A program made the position numbers and the translations under genes. Below, one piece after another: positions 13,650 to 23,602 of a DNA stretch of 64,000 bases. The notes beneath the pieces are model-generated. The model did not search any database and was not told the DNA's origin. It saw nothing but the letters and a program-made list of their open reading frames with translations. The DNA comes from Enterobacter pseudoroggenkampii. Lineage in GTDB: Bacteria > Pseudomonadota > Gammaproteobacteria > Enterobacterales > Enterobacteriaceae. Where the stretch lies: contig NZ_JAPMLV010000005.1 of assembly GCF_026420145.1 (NCBI RefSeq), positions 62,001 through 126,000 of the forward strand, given 5' to 3'. Each line of letters starts with the position of its first letter. Position 1 is the stretch's first letter.

Positions 13650-14039
13650 TTACTCGTCTTCTAACAGTGCTTCGTACGCGGTCGCATCCAGCAGAGCGGC
13701 AACCTGGGATTCGTCGCTGGCTTTGATCTTGAAGATCCAGCCGCCTTCATAAGGCTCGCTGTTCACCAGCTCTGGCGAATCGCTCAGCGCGTCGTTGACG
13801 GCAACGATTTCGCCGCTCACAGGGGCGTAGATGTCAGAGGCCGCTTTTACGGACTCCGCCACGGCGCAGTCGTCGCCCGCGCTAACGGTCGTGCCCACGT
13901 CAGGCAGGTCAACAAACACCATGTCGCCCAGCAGCTCTTGCGCGTGCTCGGTGATCCCTACGGTGTAAGTGCCGTCCGCCTCTTTGCGCAGCCACTCGTG
14001 TTCTTTGCTGTATTTCAGTTCTGCTGGCACATTGCTCAT
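13650..14039 (-). CDS. gcvH: Glycine cleavage system lipoyl carrier protein H
   Basis: GcvH shuttles the aminomethyl group between GcvP and GcvT and is reloaded by Lpd. Its 129 residues match E. coli. The lipoylated lysine is K65 counted with Met ([16 protein letters not shown]), the conserved site. The biotinyl/lipoyl hammerhead fold is complete. It lies 23 nt after gcvT and 70 nt before gcvP. Confidence 0.98.
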   Translation of the reverse strand: MSNVPAELKYSKEHEWLRKEADGTYTVGITEHAQELLGDMVFVDLPDVGTTVSAGDDCAVAESVKAASDIYAPVSGEIVAVNDALSDSPELVNSEPYEGGWIFKIKASDESQVAALLDATAYEALLEDE

Positions 14040-14062
14040 TGAAGTTCTCCTGATAAAAATGA

Positions 14063-15157
14063 TTAGGCGACCGGCTTACCGGCGCGAACAAAAATCGGTT
14101 TGGTTACGTTGACCGGCATTTCACGGTTGCGGATTTGCACCACCGCCGTTTCGCCAATTCCCGCCGGCACGCGTGCCAGTGCAATACTGTAGCCCAGCGT
14201 CGGTGAGAAGGTTCCGCTGGTGATCACGCCTTCACGAGGATTGCCGTCAGCATCGGTAAAGCGCACCGGCAGTTCGCCGCGCAGCACGCCCTTCTCGGTC
14301 ATCACCAGGCCCACCAGCTGTTCGGTGCCCTTCTCGCGCTGCATCTCCAGCGCTTCACGACCAATAAAGTCACGGTCAGCCGGTTCCCATGCGATGGTCC
14401 AGCCCATGTTGGCGGCGAGCGGAGAAACACCTTCATCCATCTCCTGACCGTAGAGGTTCATCCCCGCTTCCAGACGCAGCGTATCGCGCGCGCCCAGACC
14501 CGCAGGCTTCACGCCCGCTTCCACCAGCGCACGCCAGAAATCAGCGGCCTTCTCGTTTGGCATCGCAATTTCGTAGCCCGCTTCACCGGTGTAGCCGGTG
14601 GTGGCGATAAACAGATCGCCCGCCTGCACGCCGAAGAACGGCTTCATGCCAGCGGTGGCGTTGCGCTGCTCGTCGTTAAACAGAGAGGCGGCTTTCGCCT
14701 GCGCGTTCGGCCCCTGCACGGCGATCAGCGACAGATCGTCACGGACGGTGATGTCGATGGCATAAGGTTCGGCGTGTTGGGTGATCCAGGAGAGGTCTTT
14801 TTCGCGGGTGGCGGAGTTTACAACGAGGCGGAAGAAATCTTCAGTGAAGTAATAGACGATAAGGTCATCAATCACGCCGCCCGAGGCATTCAGCATGCCG
14901 GTATAGAGCGCTTTACCCGGCGTCTTCAGTTTGGCGACGTCGTTTGCCAGCAGATAACGCAAAAACTCCCGGGTGCGGCTACCGTGCAGATCGACAATCG
15001 TCATGTGGGACACGTCGAACATACCGGCATCGGTGCGCACCGCGTGGTGCTCATCAATCTGCGAGCCGTAGTGCAGCGGCATCATCCAGCCATGGAAGTC
15101 CACCATGCGGGCGCCGCATAACACGTGTTGTTCGTACAAAGGAGTCTGTTGAGCCAT
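14063..15157 (-). CDS. gcvT: Aminomethyltransferase, T-protein
   Basis: GcvT transfers the methylene carbon to tetrahydrofolate, releasing ammonia. The start [11 protein letters not shown] at 15157 gives 364 residues, as in E. coli. A longer frame to 15214 has no homology and is not used. Folate-binding and glycine-rich segments ([29 protein letters not shown]) are intact. It is first in gcvTHP; a 397-bp regulatory region precedes it. Confidence 0.98.
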   Translation of the reverse strand: MAQQTPLYEQHVLCGARMVDFHGWMMPLHYGSQIDEHHAVRTDAGMFDVSHMTIVDLHGSRTREFLRYLLANDVAKLKTPGKALYTGMLNASGGVIDDLIVYYFTEDFFRLVVNSATREKDLSWITQHAEPYAIDITVRDDLSLIAVQGPNAQAKAASLFNDEQRNATAGMKPFFGVQAGDLFIATTGYTGEAGYEIAMPNEKAADFWRALVEAGVKPAGLGARDTLRLEAGMNLYGQEMDEGVSPLAANMGWTIAWEPADRDFIGREALEMQREKGTEQLVGLVMTEKGVLRGELPVRFTDADGNPREGVITSGTFSPTLGYSIALARVPAGIGETAVVQIRNREMPVNVTKPIFVRAGKPVA

Positions 15158-15554
15158 CTTGTCCTCGTTGAAAAATTCACCGTGAAACCCGGTATCGGCA
15201 CCGCGTTCGGGCACCGACGCAAACGTTCTCTTTTACCTGAACTTACCACCGAAACCGGCGGTTAACCATAAGGCAAAATGGGTCATCACATTAGCTTATG
15301 ACCAAAAAACGCTAAAAAGCCTACAGAGTTATTCACTGGAAAAATGCGATTAACCCCGCACAAAATTAACAATGATCTAACAGGATTTAGCACATGGTGA
15401 TATTTCGTGCGGAAAATCGGGCCGAATTTCCGTAACGAGAAAAACGCGACATTAGATTATCTAATGCGAAAAATGACGTGAAATTAGAATATTTCAAACG
15501 AGGGAATTTCCCCGGCGCAGAGGCCGGGAAAAGAAAGTGTGACAGGGGTCTAAA
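15158..15554 (-). promoter_or_regulatory. gcvTHP control region
   Basis: These 397 bp between ubiI and gcvT hold no credible ORF and are AT-rich. A perfect inverted repeat ATTAGAT-T-ATCTAAT at 15451-15465 contains two copies of the CTAAT core reported for GcvA sites, and another ATTAG follows at 15484-15488. E. coli gcv is controlled here by GcvA/GcvR, Lrp, PurR and CRP; I could assign only the GcvA-like site. The distance of about 290 bp from gcvT fits the distal GcvA sites of E. coli. Confidence 0.6.
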
Positions 15555-16757
15555 TTAACGTAGCCAGTCCGGCAGGTCGTTAAGACCCATCGCCTGACGG
15601 AGGAGTTGGGGTTTAACGCCCGGAAGGGTGTCAGCAAGCTTGAGTCCGATGTCGCGCAGCAGTTTTTTCGCCGGATTCGCCCCAGCAAACAGCTCGCGGA
15701 AGCCCTGCATGCCCGCCAGCATCATCGCCGCACTGTGCTTGCGGCTGCGCTCGTAGCGGCGCAGATAGAGATGCTGCCCGATGTCCTTCCCTTCGCGATG
15801 CAGGCGACGCAGCTCCTCGACCAGCTCCGCCGCGTCCATAAAGCCAAGGTTAACGCCCTGCCCGGCCAGCGGATGAATGGTATGCGCCGCATCCCCCACC
15901 AGCGCCAGACGGTGCGCGGCAAACTGACGCGCGTAGCGGCCGGTTAACGGGAACACCTGACGCTCGCTTTCAAGCGTGCACAGGCCAAGGCGGTTATCAA
16001 AGGCCACGCACAGCGCCTGGTTAAAGGCGTCCGGCGTTGCCTCCTGCATCTGCTGGGCTTTCTCCGGCACCAGGGACCAGACAATCGAGCACAGGTGCGG
16101 ATCGGCAAGCGGCAGGAACGCCAGTATGCCGTCGTTGTGGAAAATCTGGCGCGCCACGCCGCCGTGCGGCTCTTCGGTGCGGATCGTTGCCACCAGCGCG
16201 TGATGACGATAGTCCCAGAAGGTCAGCGGGATATCGGCTTTATTACGCAGCCAGGAGTTGGCACCGTCAGCACCGACCACCAGACGCGCGGTCAGCATGT
16301 CGCCGCTCTGCAGGGTGATAAACGCCTCGTTTTCGCCCCACGCCACCTGCTGGATCTGCGCAGGCGCAATCAGGGTCACGTCGCTGCACTGCTGTGCTTT
16401 CTGCCACAGCGCGTGGTGGATCACCGCATTTTCAACAATGTGACCCAGATGGCTATAGCCCATGCTTTCATCATCAAAAGCAATATGACCAAAGCTGTCT
16501 TTATCCCACACTTCCATGCCGTGATAGCAGCTGGCGCGCTGCGCCACAATATCTGACCAGACGCCAAGGTGCGTCAGCAATTTCTCGCTGGCGGCATTGA
16601 TCGCCGAGACGCGGAGTTCCGGCGGGGCATCCGGGGCAACGGGCTGAGGCTGCTTTTGCTCCAGCACCGCCACGCGCAGGCCGCTGCCCTGTAAACCACA
16701 GGCCAATGCCAGTCCGACCATACCGCCGCCAACGATGGCGACATCAACATTTTGCAC
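15555..16757 (-). CDS. ubiI: 2-octaprenylphenol hydroxylase UbiI (VisC)
   Basis: UbiI is the FAD monooxygenase for C5 hydroxylation in ubiquinone synthesis. The 400-residue protein has the FAD dinucleotide motif VGGGMVG (9-15), the GADG motif (162-165) and GDAAHTIHPLAGQG (288-301), all typical of the UbiH/COQ6 family. It follows ubiH by 12 nt in the run pepP-ubiH-ubiI. Confidence 0.96.
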   Translation of the reverse strand: MQNVDVAIVGGGMVGLALACGLQGSGLRVAVLEQKQPQPVAPDAPPELRVSAINAASEKLLTHLGVWSDIVAQRASCYHGMEVWDKDSFGHIAFDDESMGYSHLGHIVENAVIHHALWQKAQQCSDVTLIAPAQIQQVAWGENEAFITLQSGDMLTARLVVGADGANSWLRNKADIPLTFWDYRHHALVATIRTEEPHGGVARQIFHNDGILAFLPLADPHLCSIVWSLVPEKAQQMQEATPDAFNQALCVAFDNRLGLCTLESERQVFPLTGRYARQFAAHRLALVGDAAHTIHPLAGQGVNLGFMDAAELVEELRRLHREGKDIGQHLYLRRYERSRKHSAAMMLAGMQGFRELFAGANPAKKLLRDIGLKLADTLPGVKPQLLRQAMGLNDLPDWLR

Positions 16758-16769
16758 GGTGATAACTCC

Positions 16770-17948
16770 TTAACGCGCGACCCAACCCAGGGTCCGCTGC
16801 GCCAGCACGTCACGTGCCGGAATGAATAGTTCCATCGCCATAAGCCCGAGGTTGCGGCCCACAACCAGCGGTGCCCAGCGATTGGCAAAAAGATGGACCA
16901 GACCATCGGTCACACCGATGGTGGCCTCTTTATCCGCCTTGCGGCGCTTCTGGTAATGGCTAAGCACTGAATACGCCCCACAGTCTTTTTGCTCACCCCA
17001 TGCCTGCGCCAGTGATTCGGCCAGGCTCATGACGTCGCGTAAGCCCAGGTTAAAGCCTTGCCCCGCGATGGGATGCAGCGTCTGCGCGGCGTTACCGACA
17101 AGCGCCAGACGATGAGAGATGGACTGAGACGCCGTAGTCAGCGCAAGCGGATAGACCGCCCGCTGGCCGGCATGGGTGATACGCCCCAGCCGCCAGCCAA
17201 AGGCTTTTTGCAGCTCGGTACAAAAACGTTCGTCTGACCAGGCCTTCACCTCTTCAGCCTTATCCTGCGAATGACACCACACCAGGGAACAGCGCCCGTC
17301 CGACATCGGCAGCATCGCCAGCGGACCATGCTGCGTAAAGCGCTCAAACGCCCTGCCGTCGTGGTCAGCTGCGGTAGCGACGTTCGCAATGACCGCCACC
17401 TGGCCGTAAGGCTGCTGGCGCCACTTCACGCCACACTGGGCGCCGAGCGACGAGCGCGAACCGTCCGCGGCGACCAGAAGCTGGCCTTCAAGGACGGTGC
17501 CGTTTTCCAGCGTCACGCTAACCGACGCCTCACTACGGCTCACGCTGGCCACACGCGCCGGACAATGCAGCGTAACGCCCGGCGCGTCCTGAAGCAGGCG
17601 GAACAGACGCAATCCGACGTCATGCAGCTCAACAACCTGCCCAAGAGCATCAATACGATAATCCTGCGCGTCCAGGGTGACAAAGCCAGCATGGCCGCGA
17701 TCGCTGACGTGAACGGTTTTAATTGCCGTGGCGCAGTCGGCAATGGCCTGCCAGATGCCAATGCGGGAAAGCTGCTGGCAGGTGCCCTGCGCGAGCGCAA
17801 TGGCGCGGGCATCAAAACCGGGGTGGTTGGACGCCTCTGGCGCAACGGCTTCCACCAGGTGCACCGCAAGCTGGCCTTTCGTCAAATGTGAAATGGCCAG
17901 CGCCAGCGTGGCCCCGGTCATGCCGCCGCCAACGATAATCACGCTCAT
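16770..17948 (-). CDS. ubiH: 2-octaprenyl-6-methoxyphenol hydroxylase UbiH
   Basis: UbiH performs the C1 hydroxylation of aerobic ubiquinone synthesis. The 392-residue paralogue of UbiI has the FAD motif GGGMTG (7-12) and the GNAAQTLHPIAGQG motif near residue 295. The start codon overlaps the pepP stop as ATGA (17945-17948), so translation is probably coupled. UbiI and UbiH arose by duplication and lie side by side. Confidence 0.97.
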   Translation of the reverse strand: MSVIIVGGGMTGATLALAISHLTKGQLAVHLVEAVAPEASNHPGFDARAIALAQGTCQQLSRIGIWQAIADCATAIKTVHVSDRGHAGFVTLDAQDYRIDALGQVVELHDVGLRLFRLLQDAPGVTLHCPARVASVSRSEASVSVTLENGTVLEGQLLVAADGSRSSLGAQCGVKWRQQPYGQVAVIANVATAADHDGRAFERFTQHGPLAMLPMSDGRCSLVWCHSQDKAEEVKAWSDERFCTELQKAFGWRLGRITHAGQRAVYPLALTTASQSISHRLALVGNAAQTLHPIAGQGFNLGLRDVMSLAESLAQAWGEQKDCGAYSVLSHYQKRRKADKEATIGVTDGLVHLFANRWAPLVVGRNLGLMAMELFIPARDVLAQRTLGWVAR

Positions 17949-19264
17949 GCGCGTGCCGCTGCCATCAGCGCCTCAATATCGTCAGCGTTTTTCACGACAC
18001 TCGCGGTCAGATTTTCGTTACCGGTTTCGGTAATCACGATGTCGTCTTCAATACGAATGCCAATCCCGCGGTACTCTTCAGGCACGTCGGCATCCGGCGC
18101 GATATACAGACCCGGCTCCACGGTTAACACCATGCCCGGCTCCAGCACGCGCGAACGGTCGGTGCCGTATGCGCCAACGTCATGCACGTCCAGCCCCAGC
18201 CAGTGGCTTAGGCCGTGCATGAAATACGGTCGATGCGCATTTTCAGCAATCAGGGTGTCGACATCCCCTTTCAGGATCCCGAGCCTGACCAGACCGGTAA
18301 TCATGATGCGCACCACTTCACCGGTCACTTCCTGCATGGAGGTTCCGGGACGATACAGCCTGAGCGCCGTCTCAAGGGATTCGAGAACGATGTCGTAAAT
18401 CGCGCGCTGTGCCGGCGAGAATTTACCGTTCACCGGGAAGGTTCGGGTGATATCCCCCGCGTAGCCCTGATATTCGCAACCGGCGTCAATCAGCACCAGA
18501 TCGCCGTCGCGCAGCGCGCTTTCGTTTTCGGTGTAGTGCAGAATGCAGCCGTTTTCCCCGCCGCCAACGATGGTGTTGTAGGAAGGATAACGTGCGCCGT
18601 GACGGTTAAATTCGTGGTGAATTTCGCCTTCCAGCTGGTATTCGAACATCCCGGGACGGCATTTCTCCATCGCGCGGGTGTGCGCCAGCGCGCTGATTTC
18701 GCCCGCACGACGCATCAAATTCAGCTCTTCTTCAGACTTGAACAGGCGCATCTCATGCACCACCGGACGCCAGTCCGTCAGCGTGGCCGGTGCGGACAGG
18801 TTCTGCCGCGAGCCTTTGCGCAGCTTATCCAGCGCGGTGAAGACAATCTCATCGGCGTACGCATATTCGCCCTGCGCGTGATAGAGCACGTCGAGGCCGT
18901 TAAGCAGCTGATAGAGCTGCTGGTTGATTTCGCTAAACGCCAGCGCGCGGTCAACGCCCAGCTTTTCCGGTGCGGCCTCTTGCCCTAAGCGGCGGCCAAA
19001 CCAGATTTCGGCCGTCAGATCGCGCACGCGGTTGAAAATCACGCTGTGGTTGTGGGTGTCATTGCTCTTAATCAGCACCAGTACCGCTTCCGGCTCGTTA
19101 AAGCCGGTGAAGTACCAGAAGTCGCTGCTCTGGCGATAGGGATATTCGCTGTCGGCGCTGCGCGTCACTTCGGGCGCAGCAAAAATCAGCGCGGCGCTGC
19201 CCGGCTGCATTGTTGCCAGCAGCGCCTGACGGCGGCGCGAATACTCTTGACTTGAGATAACCAT
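17945..19264 (-). CDS. pepP: Xaa-Pro aminopeptidase P
   Basis: PepP is a dimanganese pita-bread enzyme that releases N-terminal residues preceding proline. The start at MVISSQEYSRRR gives 439 residues (E. coli 441). The upstream frame to 19477 overlaps ygfB and is rejected. Metal-ligand regions are visible: LIDAGCEYQGYAGDITRTFP, HGLSHWLGLDVHD, and the C-terminal GIRIEDD. It lies 25 nt after ygfB. Confidence 0.97.
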   Translation of the reverse strand: MVISSQEYSRRRQALLATMQPGSAALIFAAPEVTRSADSEYPYRQSSDFWYFTGFNEPEAVLVLIKSNDTHNHSVIFNRVRDLTAEIWFGRRLGQEAAPEKLGVDRALAFSEINQQLYQLLNGLDVLYHAQGEYAYADEIVFTALDKLRKGSRQNLSAPATLTDWRPVVHEMRLFKSEEELNLMRRAGEISALAHTRAMEKCRPGMFEYQLEGEIHHEFNRHGARYPSYNTIVGGGENGCILHYTENESALRDGDLVLIDAGCEYQGYAGDITRTFPVNGKFSPAQRAIYDIVLESLETALRLYRPGTSMQEVTGEVVRIMITGLVRLGILKGDVDTLIAENAHRPYFMHGLSHWLGLDVHDVGAYGTDRSRVLEPGMVLTVEPGLYIAPDADVPEEYRGIGIRIEDDIVITETGNENLTASVVKNADDIEALMAAARA

Positions 19265-19289
19265 GACACCCTCCTGTGCGTTATTTTTC

Positions 19290-19868
19290 TTAATGTAAGG
19301 TTGGCTTGCGGACTTCCGGCGCGGTCGGCTGTGAGCGCGTGAAGTTGTCGTGGCACAGCAGTGCCGCCACGCGCACGTACTCGATGATCTCTTCAAGCGA
19401 CATTTCCAGCTCTTCCTGGTCTTCGTCTTCATCGTAGCCAAGCTGGGCGATGTTACGCAGGTCGTCGATCGCTTCACCCGCTTCGCCGGTGACTTTATCC
19501 AGTTTAGGCTGCGTCACGCCCAGCCCCAGCAGATAGTGGTTTACCCAGCCGGCCAGCGCATCGGCGCGATCGAACACGCTGACGTCGTCGCCTTCAGGCA
19601 GATAAAGCTGAAAAAGGAAGCCATCGTCTTCCAGCGAATCACTGATGGCGGCATGCATTTTACGCAGCGCTTCCGCCAGCTCGTGACCAAACGCCAGCCC
19701 TTCATTCGTGAGGTCGTGGATCAGCGGCTGCCATGAGCTGTCGCTGTTTCCGCCGCACAGCATGCCACTGATCAGACCGTGCATTTCGGCAGGGGTTAAA
19801 CCGACACCCTGCTGGTTCAGTAACTGGTTTAAATCCTTGTAACCAGGCATTTCGTTCTGTATAGACAT
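19290..19868 (-). CDS. ygfB: UPF0149 family protein YgfB
   Basis: The 192-residue acidic protein belongs to UPF0149. The start is placed at [12 protein letters not shown] (19868), as in E. coli; MLM two codons upstream is the alternative. The acidic run [16 protein letters not shown] is conserved. Molecular function in enterobacteria is unknown; in Pseudomonas a YgfB homologue affects expression of ampDh3 and beta-lactam resistance. It heads ygfB-pepP-ubiH-ubiI. Confidence 0.93.
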   Translation of the reverse strand: MSIQNEMPGYKDLNQLLNQQGVGLTPAEMHGLISGMLCGGNSDSSWQPLIHDLTNEGLAFGHELAEALRKMHAAISDSLEDDGFLFQLYLPEGDDVSVFDRADALAGWVNHYLLGLGVTQPKLDKVTGEAGEAIDDLRNIAQLGYDEDEDQEELEMSLEEIIEYVRVAALLCHDNFTRSQPTAPEVRKPTLH

Positions 19869-19970
19869 GAGCATTCGTCGTCAAAGGGGGGAAGTTTCAT
19901 GATATGCTACCACTTTGGACCCTGGTGATACCAGAAAAGGGCTTGTATCTTCACATCAGGGTAGCTATAG

Positions 19971-20366
<396 letters not shown>

Positions 20367-20407
20367 CACTTCTCAGTTGACTATGGTAGAGTAACTGTGA
20401 AGACAAA

Positions 20408-20591
20408 ATTTCTCTGAGATGTTCGCAAGCGGGCCAGTCCCCTGAGCCGATATTTCATACCACAAGAATGTGGCGCTCCATGGTTGGTGAGCATGCTCGG
20501 TCCGTCCGAGAAGCCTTAAAACTATGACGACACATTCACCTTGAACCAAGGGTTCAAGGGTTACAGCCTGCGGCGGCATCTCGGAGATTCC
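20408..20591 (+). ncRNA. ssrS: 6S RNA
   Basis: The 184-nt sequence runs from ATTTCTCTGAGATGTTCG to GGCATCTCGGAGATTCC and matches the E. coli 6S RNA with few changes. The terminal stem CTCTGAGATG/CATCTCGGAG is visible. 6S mimics an open promoter and sequesters sigma-70 RNA polymerase in stationary phase. It is co-transcribed with fau in E. coli, and spacing here allows the same. Confidence 0.97.
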
Positions 20592-20615
20592 CTCTCTTTT
20601 CTTCTACCGACTACC

Positions 20616-21212
20616 ATGACTCAATTCCCTGAAGTTTCGGCTTCACGCCAGGACATCCGTCAGCTCATTCGTCAGCGCCGCCGTGCGTTAACCGCCGATC
20701 AGCAAGCGCATTTTGCCCAGCAGGCCGCCGCCCGTATGATGGCATATCCCCCTGTCGTGATGGCGCATACCGTTGCGCTGTTTCTGTCATTTGATGGAGA
20801 GCTGGACACCCAACCGCTGATAGAGCAGCTCTGGCGCGCCGGGAAGAAAGTCTACCTGCCGGTGCTGCACCCGTTTAGCGACGGTAATCTGCTGTTTCTG
20901 CACTACCACCCGCACAGCGAGCTGGTGGTGAATCGCCTGAAAATCACCGAGCCGAAACTCGACGTGCGCGACGTGCTCCCGCTGTCACAGCTGGATGTAC
21001 TGATTACGCCGCTGGTCGCGTTTGATGAACAGGGCCAGCGTTTAGGGATGGGCGGCGGTTTTTATGACAGGACGCTGCAAAACTGGCAGCAGTACGGGGT
21101 GCAGCCGGTGGGTTACGCGCATGATTGTCAGGGCGTGGAGGCGTTGCCGGTGGAGAAGTGGGATGTGCCGTTGCCGGCGGTAGTGACGCCATCGAAGTTG
21201 TGGGAGTGGTGA
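20616..21212 (+). CDS. fau: 5-formyltetrahydrofolate cyclo-ligase
   Basis: The enzyme (YgfA/Fau) converts 5-formyl-THF to 5,10-methenyl-THF with ATP and is linked to persister formation in E. coli. The start at MTQFPEVSASRQ gives 198 residues; a later MMAYPP start is too short, and an earlier frame to 20541 lies inside 6S RNA. The signature GMGGGFYDRTL near the C-terminus binds phosphate. It lies 24 nt after 6S RNA, and its folate role complements gcvTHP. Confidence 0.95.
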   Translation: MTQFPEVSASRQDIRQLIRQRRRALTADQQAHFAQQAAARMMAYPPVVMAHTVALFLSFDGELDTQPLIEQLWRAGKKVYLPVLHPFSDGNLLFLHYHPHSELVVNRLKITEPKLDVRDVLPLSQLDVLITPLVAFDEQGQRLGMGGGFYDRTLQNWQQYGVQPVGYAHDCQGVEALPVEKWDVPLPAVVTPSKLWEW

Positions 21213-21222
21213 AACAGGCAGC

Positions 21223-21300
21223 CTGATGCCCTCACCCCAGCCCTCTCCCACAGAGAGAGGGTGAAAACATGAAAAACGGTAACTATCGTTACCGTTTTGC
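21223..21300 (-). repeat. Composite element 1: terminator hairpin plus GGGAGAGGG repeat (copy C)
   Basis: On the minus strand a hairpin AAAACGGTAAC/GTTACCGTTTT (21298-21273) is followed by the palindromic repeat (GGGAGAGGGCTGGGGTGAGG) ending at 21223. The T-run makes it a likely bidirectional terminator for convergent fau and serA. The whole unit recurs at 30832-30911 in the opposite orientation, with about nine in ten positions alike. E. coli has the sibC/ibsC locus at this junction; it is absent here. Confidence 0.88.
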
Positions 21301-21316
21301 ATTTACCTCGCACCCA

Positions 21317-22549
21317 TCAGTACAGCAGACGCGCGCGAATCGTCCCCGCTATAGACTTCATGCTCAGCAACGCTTTCTCGGCAACATCGTCATCCGCTTC
21401 GATATCAATGACCACGTAACCCATCTGCGAATTCGTTTGCAGATACTGCGCGGCAATGTTGACGCCCTGCTCGGCAAAGATCTGGTTGATCGCGGTCAGC
21501 ACGCCCGGACGGTTTTCGTGGATGTGCAGCAGACGACGACCACCGTGCAGCGGCAGAGACACTTCCGGGAAGTTCACGGCAGAGAGCGTAGAACCATTGT
21601 CGGAGTATTTGCTCAGCTTACCCGCCACTTCCAGACCGATATTCTCCTGCGCTTCCTGGGTCGAACCGCCGATGTGTGGCGTCAGGATCACGTTGTCGAA
21701 CTCGCACAGCGGAGAGGTAAACGGATCGCTGTTGGTGGCTGGCTCGGTCGGGAACACGTCGATGGCCGCGCCCGCCAGATGCTTACGCTTCAGCGCATCC
21801 GCCAGTGCCGGGATATCGACAACCGTGCCGCGCGCGGCGTTGATCAGCAGTGAGCCTGGCTTCATCAGCGCCAGCTCTTCCGCACCCATCATGTTTTTGG
21901 TGGACGCATTTTCCGGCACGTGGAGGCTCACCACGTCGCTCATGTTCAGCAGGTCAGAGAGGTGTTGAACCTGGGTGGCGTTACCCAGCGGCAGCTTGCT
22001 TTCGATATCGTAGAAAAACACGTGCATACCCAGGGATTCCGCCAGAATACCGAGCTGCGTACCGATGTGGCCGTAGCCGATGATCCCCAGCTTTTTACCA
22101 CGCGCTTCATAGGAGCCAGACGCCAGCTTGTTCCACACGCCGCGGTGCGCCTTGGCGTTCGCTTCAGGAATGCCGCGCAGCAGCAGCAGCAGTTCGCCAA
22201 TCACCAGCTCCGCCACGGAACGGGTATTGGAGAACGGGGCGTTGAAGACGGGAATACCGCGTTTGGCAGCAGCATTCAGGTCAACCTGGTTGGTACCGAT
22301 GCAGAAGCAGCCGATAGCCACCAGCTTTTCCGCCGCAGCAATAACGTCTTCAGTCAGGTGAGTACGGGATCGCAGGCCAATGAAGTGGGCATCACGGATG
22401 GACGCTTTCAGCTCTTCGGTATCGAGCGCCCCTTTGTGAAATTCGATGTTGGTGTAACCTGCCGCACGAAGGCTATCGATTGCTTTTTGATGCACGCCCT
22501 CGACCAGCAGGAATTTAATCTTGTCTTTCTCCAGTGATACCTTTGCCAT
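21317..22549 (-). CDS. serA: D-3-phosphoglycerate dehydrogenase
   Basis: SerA commits 3-phosphoglycerate to serine synthesis and is inhibited by serine through its C-terminal ACT domain. The 410-residue protein has the NAD motif GYGHIG (158-163), the catalytic Arg in NAARGTVVD, His in PHIGGSTQEA, and an ACT domain from about residue 338 (HIHENRPGVLTAIN). It matches the E. coli enzyme in length. The 266-bp region to rpiA holds its promoter; Lrp control is known in E. coli but I could not place sites. Confidence 0.98.
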   Translation of the reverse strand: MAKVSLEKDKIKFLLVEGVHQKAIDSLRAAGYTNIEFHKGALDTEELKASIRDAHFIGLRSRTHLTEDVIAAAEKLVAIGCFCIGTNQVDLNAAAKRGIPVFNAPFSNTRSVAELVIGELLLLLRGIPEANAKAHRGVWNKLASGSYEARGKKLGIIGYGHIGTQLGILAESLGMHVFFYDIESKLPLGNATQVQHLSDLLNMSDVVSLHVPENASTKNMMGAEELALMKPGSLLINAARGTVVDIPALADALKRKHLAGAAIDVFPTEPATNSDPFTSPLCEFDNVILTPHIGGSTQEAQENIGLEVAGKLSKYSDNGSTLSAVNFPEVSLPLHGGRRLLHIHENRPGVLTAINQIFAEQGVNIAAQYLQTNSQMGYVVIDIEADDDVAEKALLSMKSIAGTIRARLLY

Positions 22550-22790
22550 TTACCCGACCCTGTTTTTGTCTGAACTGATGTTGTGCTGGATATGAATCCG
22601 CTGTAGCCAACATATCAAAAAAAACTATTGCAGCAATATGAACGTTTGCGTCGGCACTCTGAAGAAAAGTCATACAGAGCAAAATGTCAGAGGAAAATGC
22701 TATGGAAATTTACAAACGCGGCAGGATCGGCAAAAGAGGCTCAAAAACGTGACACAAGTCACCGAATTTAGCTTTTCAAAAATTTTTTAG

Positions 22791-22810
22791 CGGGGGGAGG
22801 ACTCCCCCCG
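22791..22810 (-). terminator. GC-rich hairpin downstream of rpiA
   Basis: CGGGGGGAG/CTCCCCCCG forms a 9-bp stem with a minimal loop, 5 nt after the rpiA stop on the minus strand. It is followed on that strand by A6T5 rather than a plain T-run, so termination efficiency is uncertain. Confidence 0.55.
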
Positions 22811-22815
22811 TCAGA

Positions 22816-23475
22816 TCATTTTACGATGGTTTTCACGCCGTCAGCGGTGCCGATCAGTGCCACATCCGCGCCACGGTTGGCGAATAGCCCTACGGTCACT
22901 ACGCCTGGGATAGCGTTGATGGCATTTTCCAGCGCAATCGCGTCGAGAATTTCCAGACCGTGAACGTCGAGGATCACGTTACCGTTGTCGGTGACTACGC
23001 CCTGACGATATTCCGGACGACCGCCCATCTTCACCAGCTGACGGGCAACCGCGCTGCGCGCCATCGGGATCACTTCGACCGGCAGCGGGAAATTGCCCAG
23101 AATGTCGACCTGCTTGGAGGCGTCTGCGATGCAGATAAACTTGTCCGCAACGGAGGCGATGATTTTTTCGCGCGTCAGCGCCGCGCCGCCGCCTTTGATC
23201 ATCTGCATGTGGCCGTTGATTTCATCCGCGCCATCAACGTAAATCCCCAGACGATCCACTTCGTTGAGATCGAAAACGGTAATGCCGAGGCTTTTCAGCT
23301 TTTCCGTGGAAGCATCAGAGCTGGAAACCGCGCCCTCGATCTGCCCCTTCATCGTGCCCAGCGCATCGATAAAGTGTGCCGCGGTTGATCCCGTACCGAC
23401 ACCGACAATGGTACCCGGCTGTACGTACTGGAGAGCGGCCCATCCTACTGCTTTTTTCAGTTCATCCTGCGTCAT
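22816..23475 (-). CDS. rpiA: Ribose-5-phosphate isomerase A
   Basis: RpiA interconverts ribose-5-P and ribulose-5-P in the pentose phosphate pathway. The 219-residue length matches E. coli. The phosphate loop [11 protein letters not shown] (residues about 27-37), catalytic DGADEIN and the lysine in [10 protein letters not shown] are all present. It is divergent from argP (127 bp) and lies upstream of serA in the same orientation. Confidence 0.98.
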   Translation of the reverse strand: MTQDELKKAVGWAALQYVQPGTIVGVGTGSTAAHFIDALGTMKGQIEGAVSSSDASTEKLKSLGITVFDLNEVDRLGIYVDGADEINGHMQMIKGGGAALTREKIIASVADKFICIADASKQVDILGNFPLPVEVIPMARSAVARQLVKMGGRPEYRQGVVTDNGNVILDVHGLEILDAIALENAINAIPGVVTVGLFANRGADVALIGTADGVKTIVK

Positions 23476-23602
23476 GATCGTTTTGCCTGTGGTATGAAAA
23501 CTCAGGGCGCATTATAGAACACGTCGAATGGAATTCGTCTGCCACAAAGGGAAAATTGTGTCATAGTGCAGAATAAGCAAAATTAAGGAGCCAGCCAGAG
23601 CA

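Noticed and set aside
21225..21261. Palindromic repeats as parts of a CRISPR array
   Set aside because: Copies are dispersed over 45 kb, not regularly spaced, and no cas gene is present.
21213..21316. SibC/IbsC toxin-antitoxin locus expected between fau and serA from E. coli
   Set aside because: The 104-bp gap is filled by the composite hairpin-repeat element; no Ibs-like ORF or Sib RNA fits.
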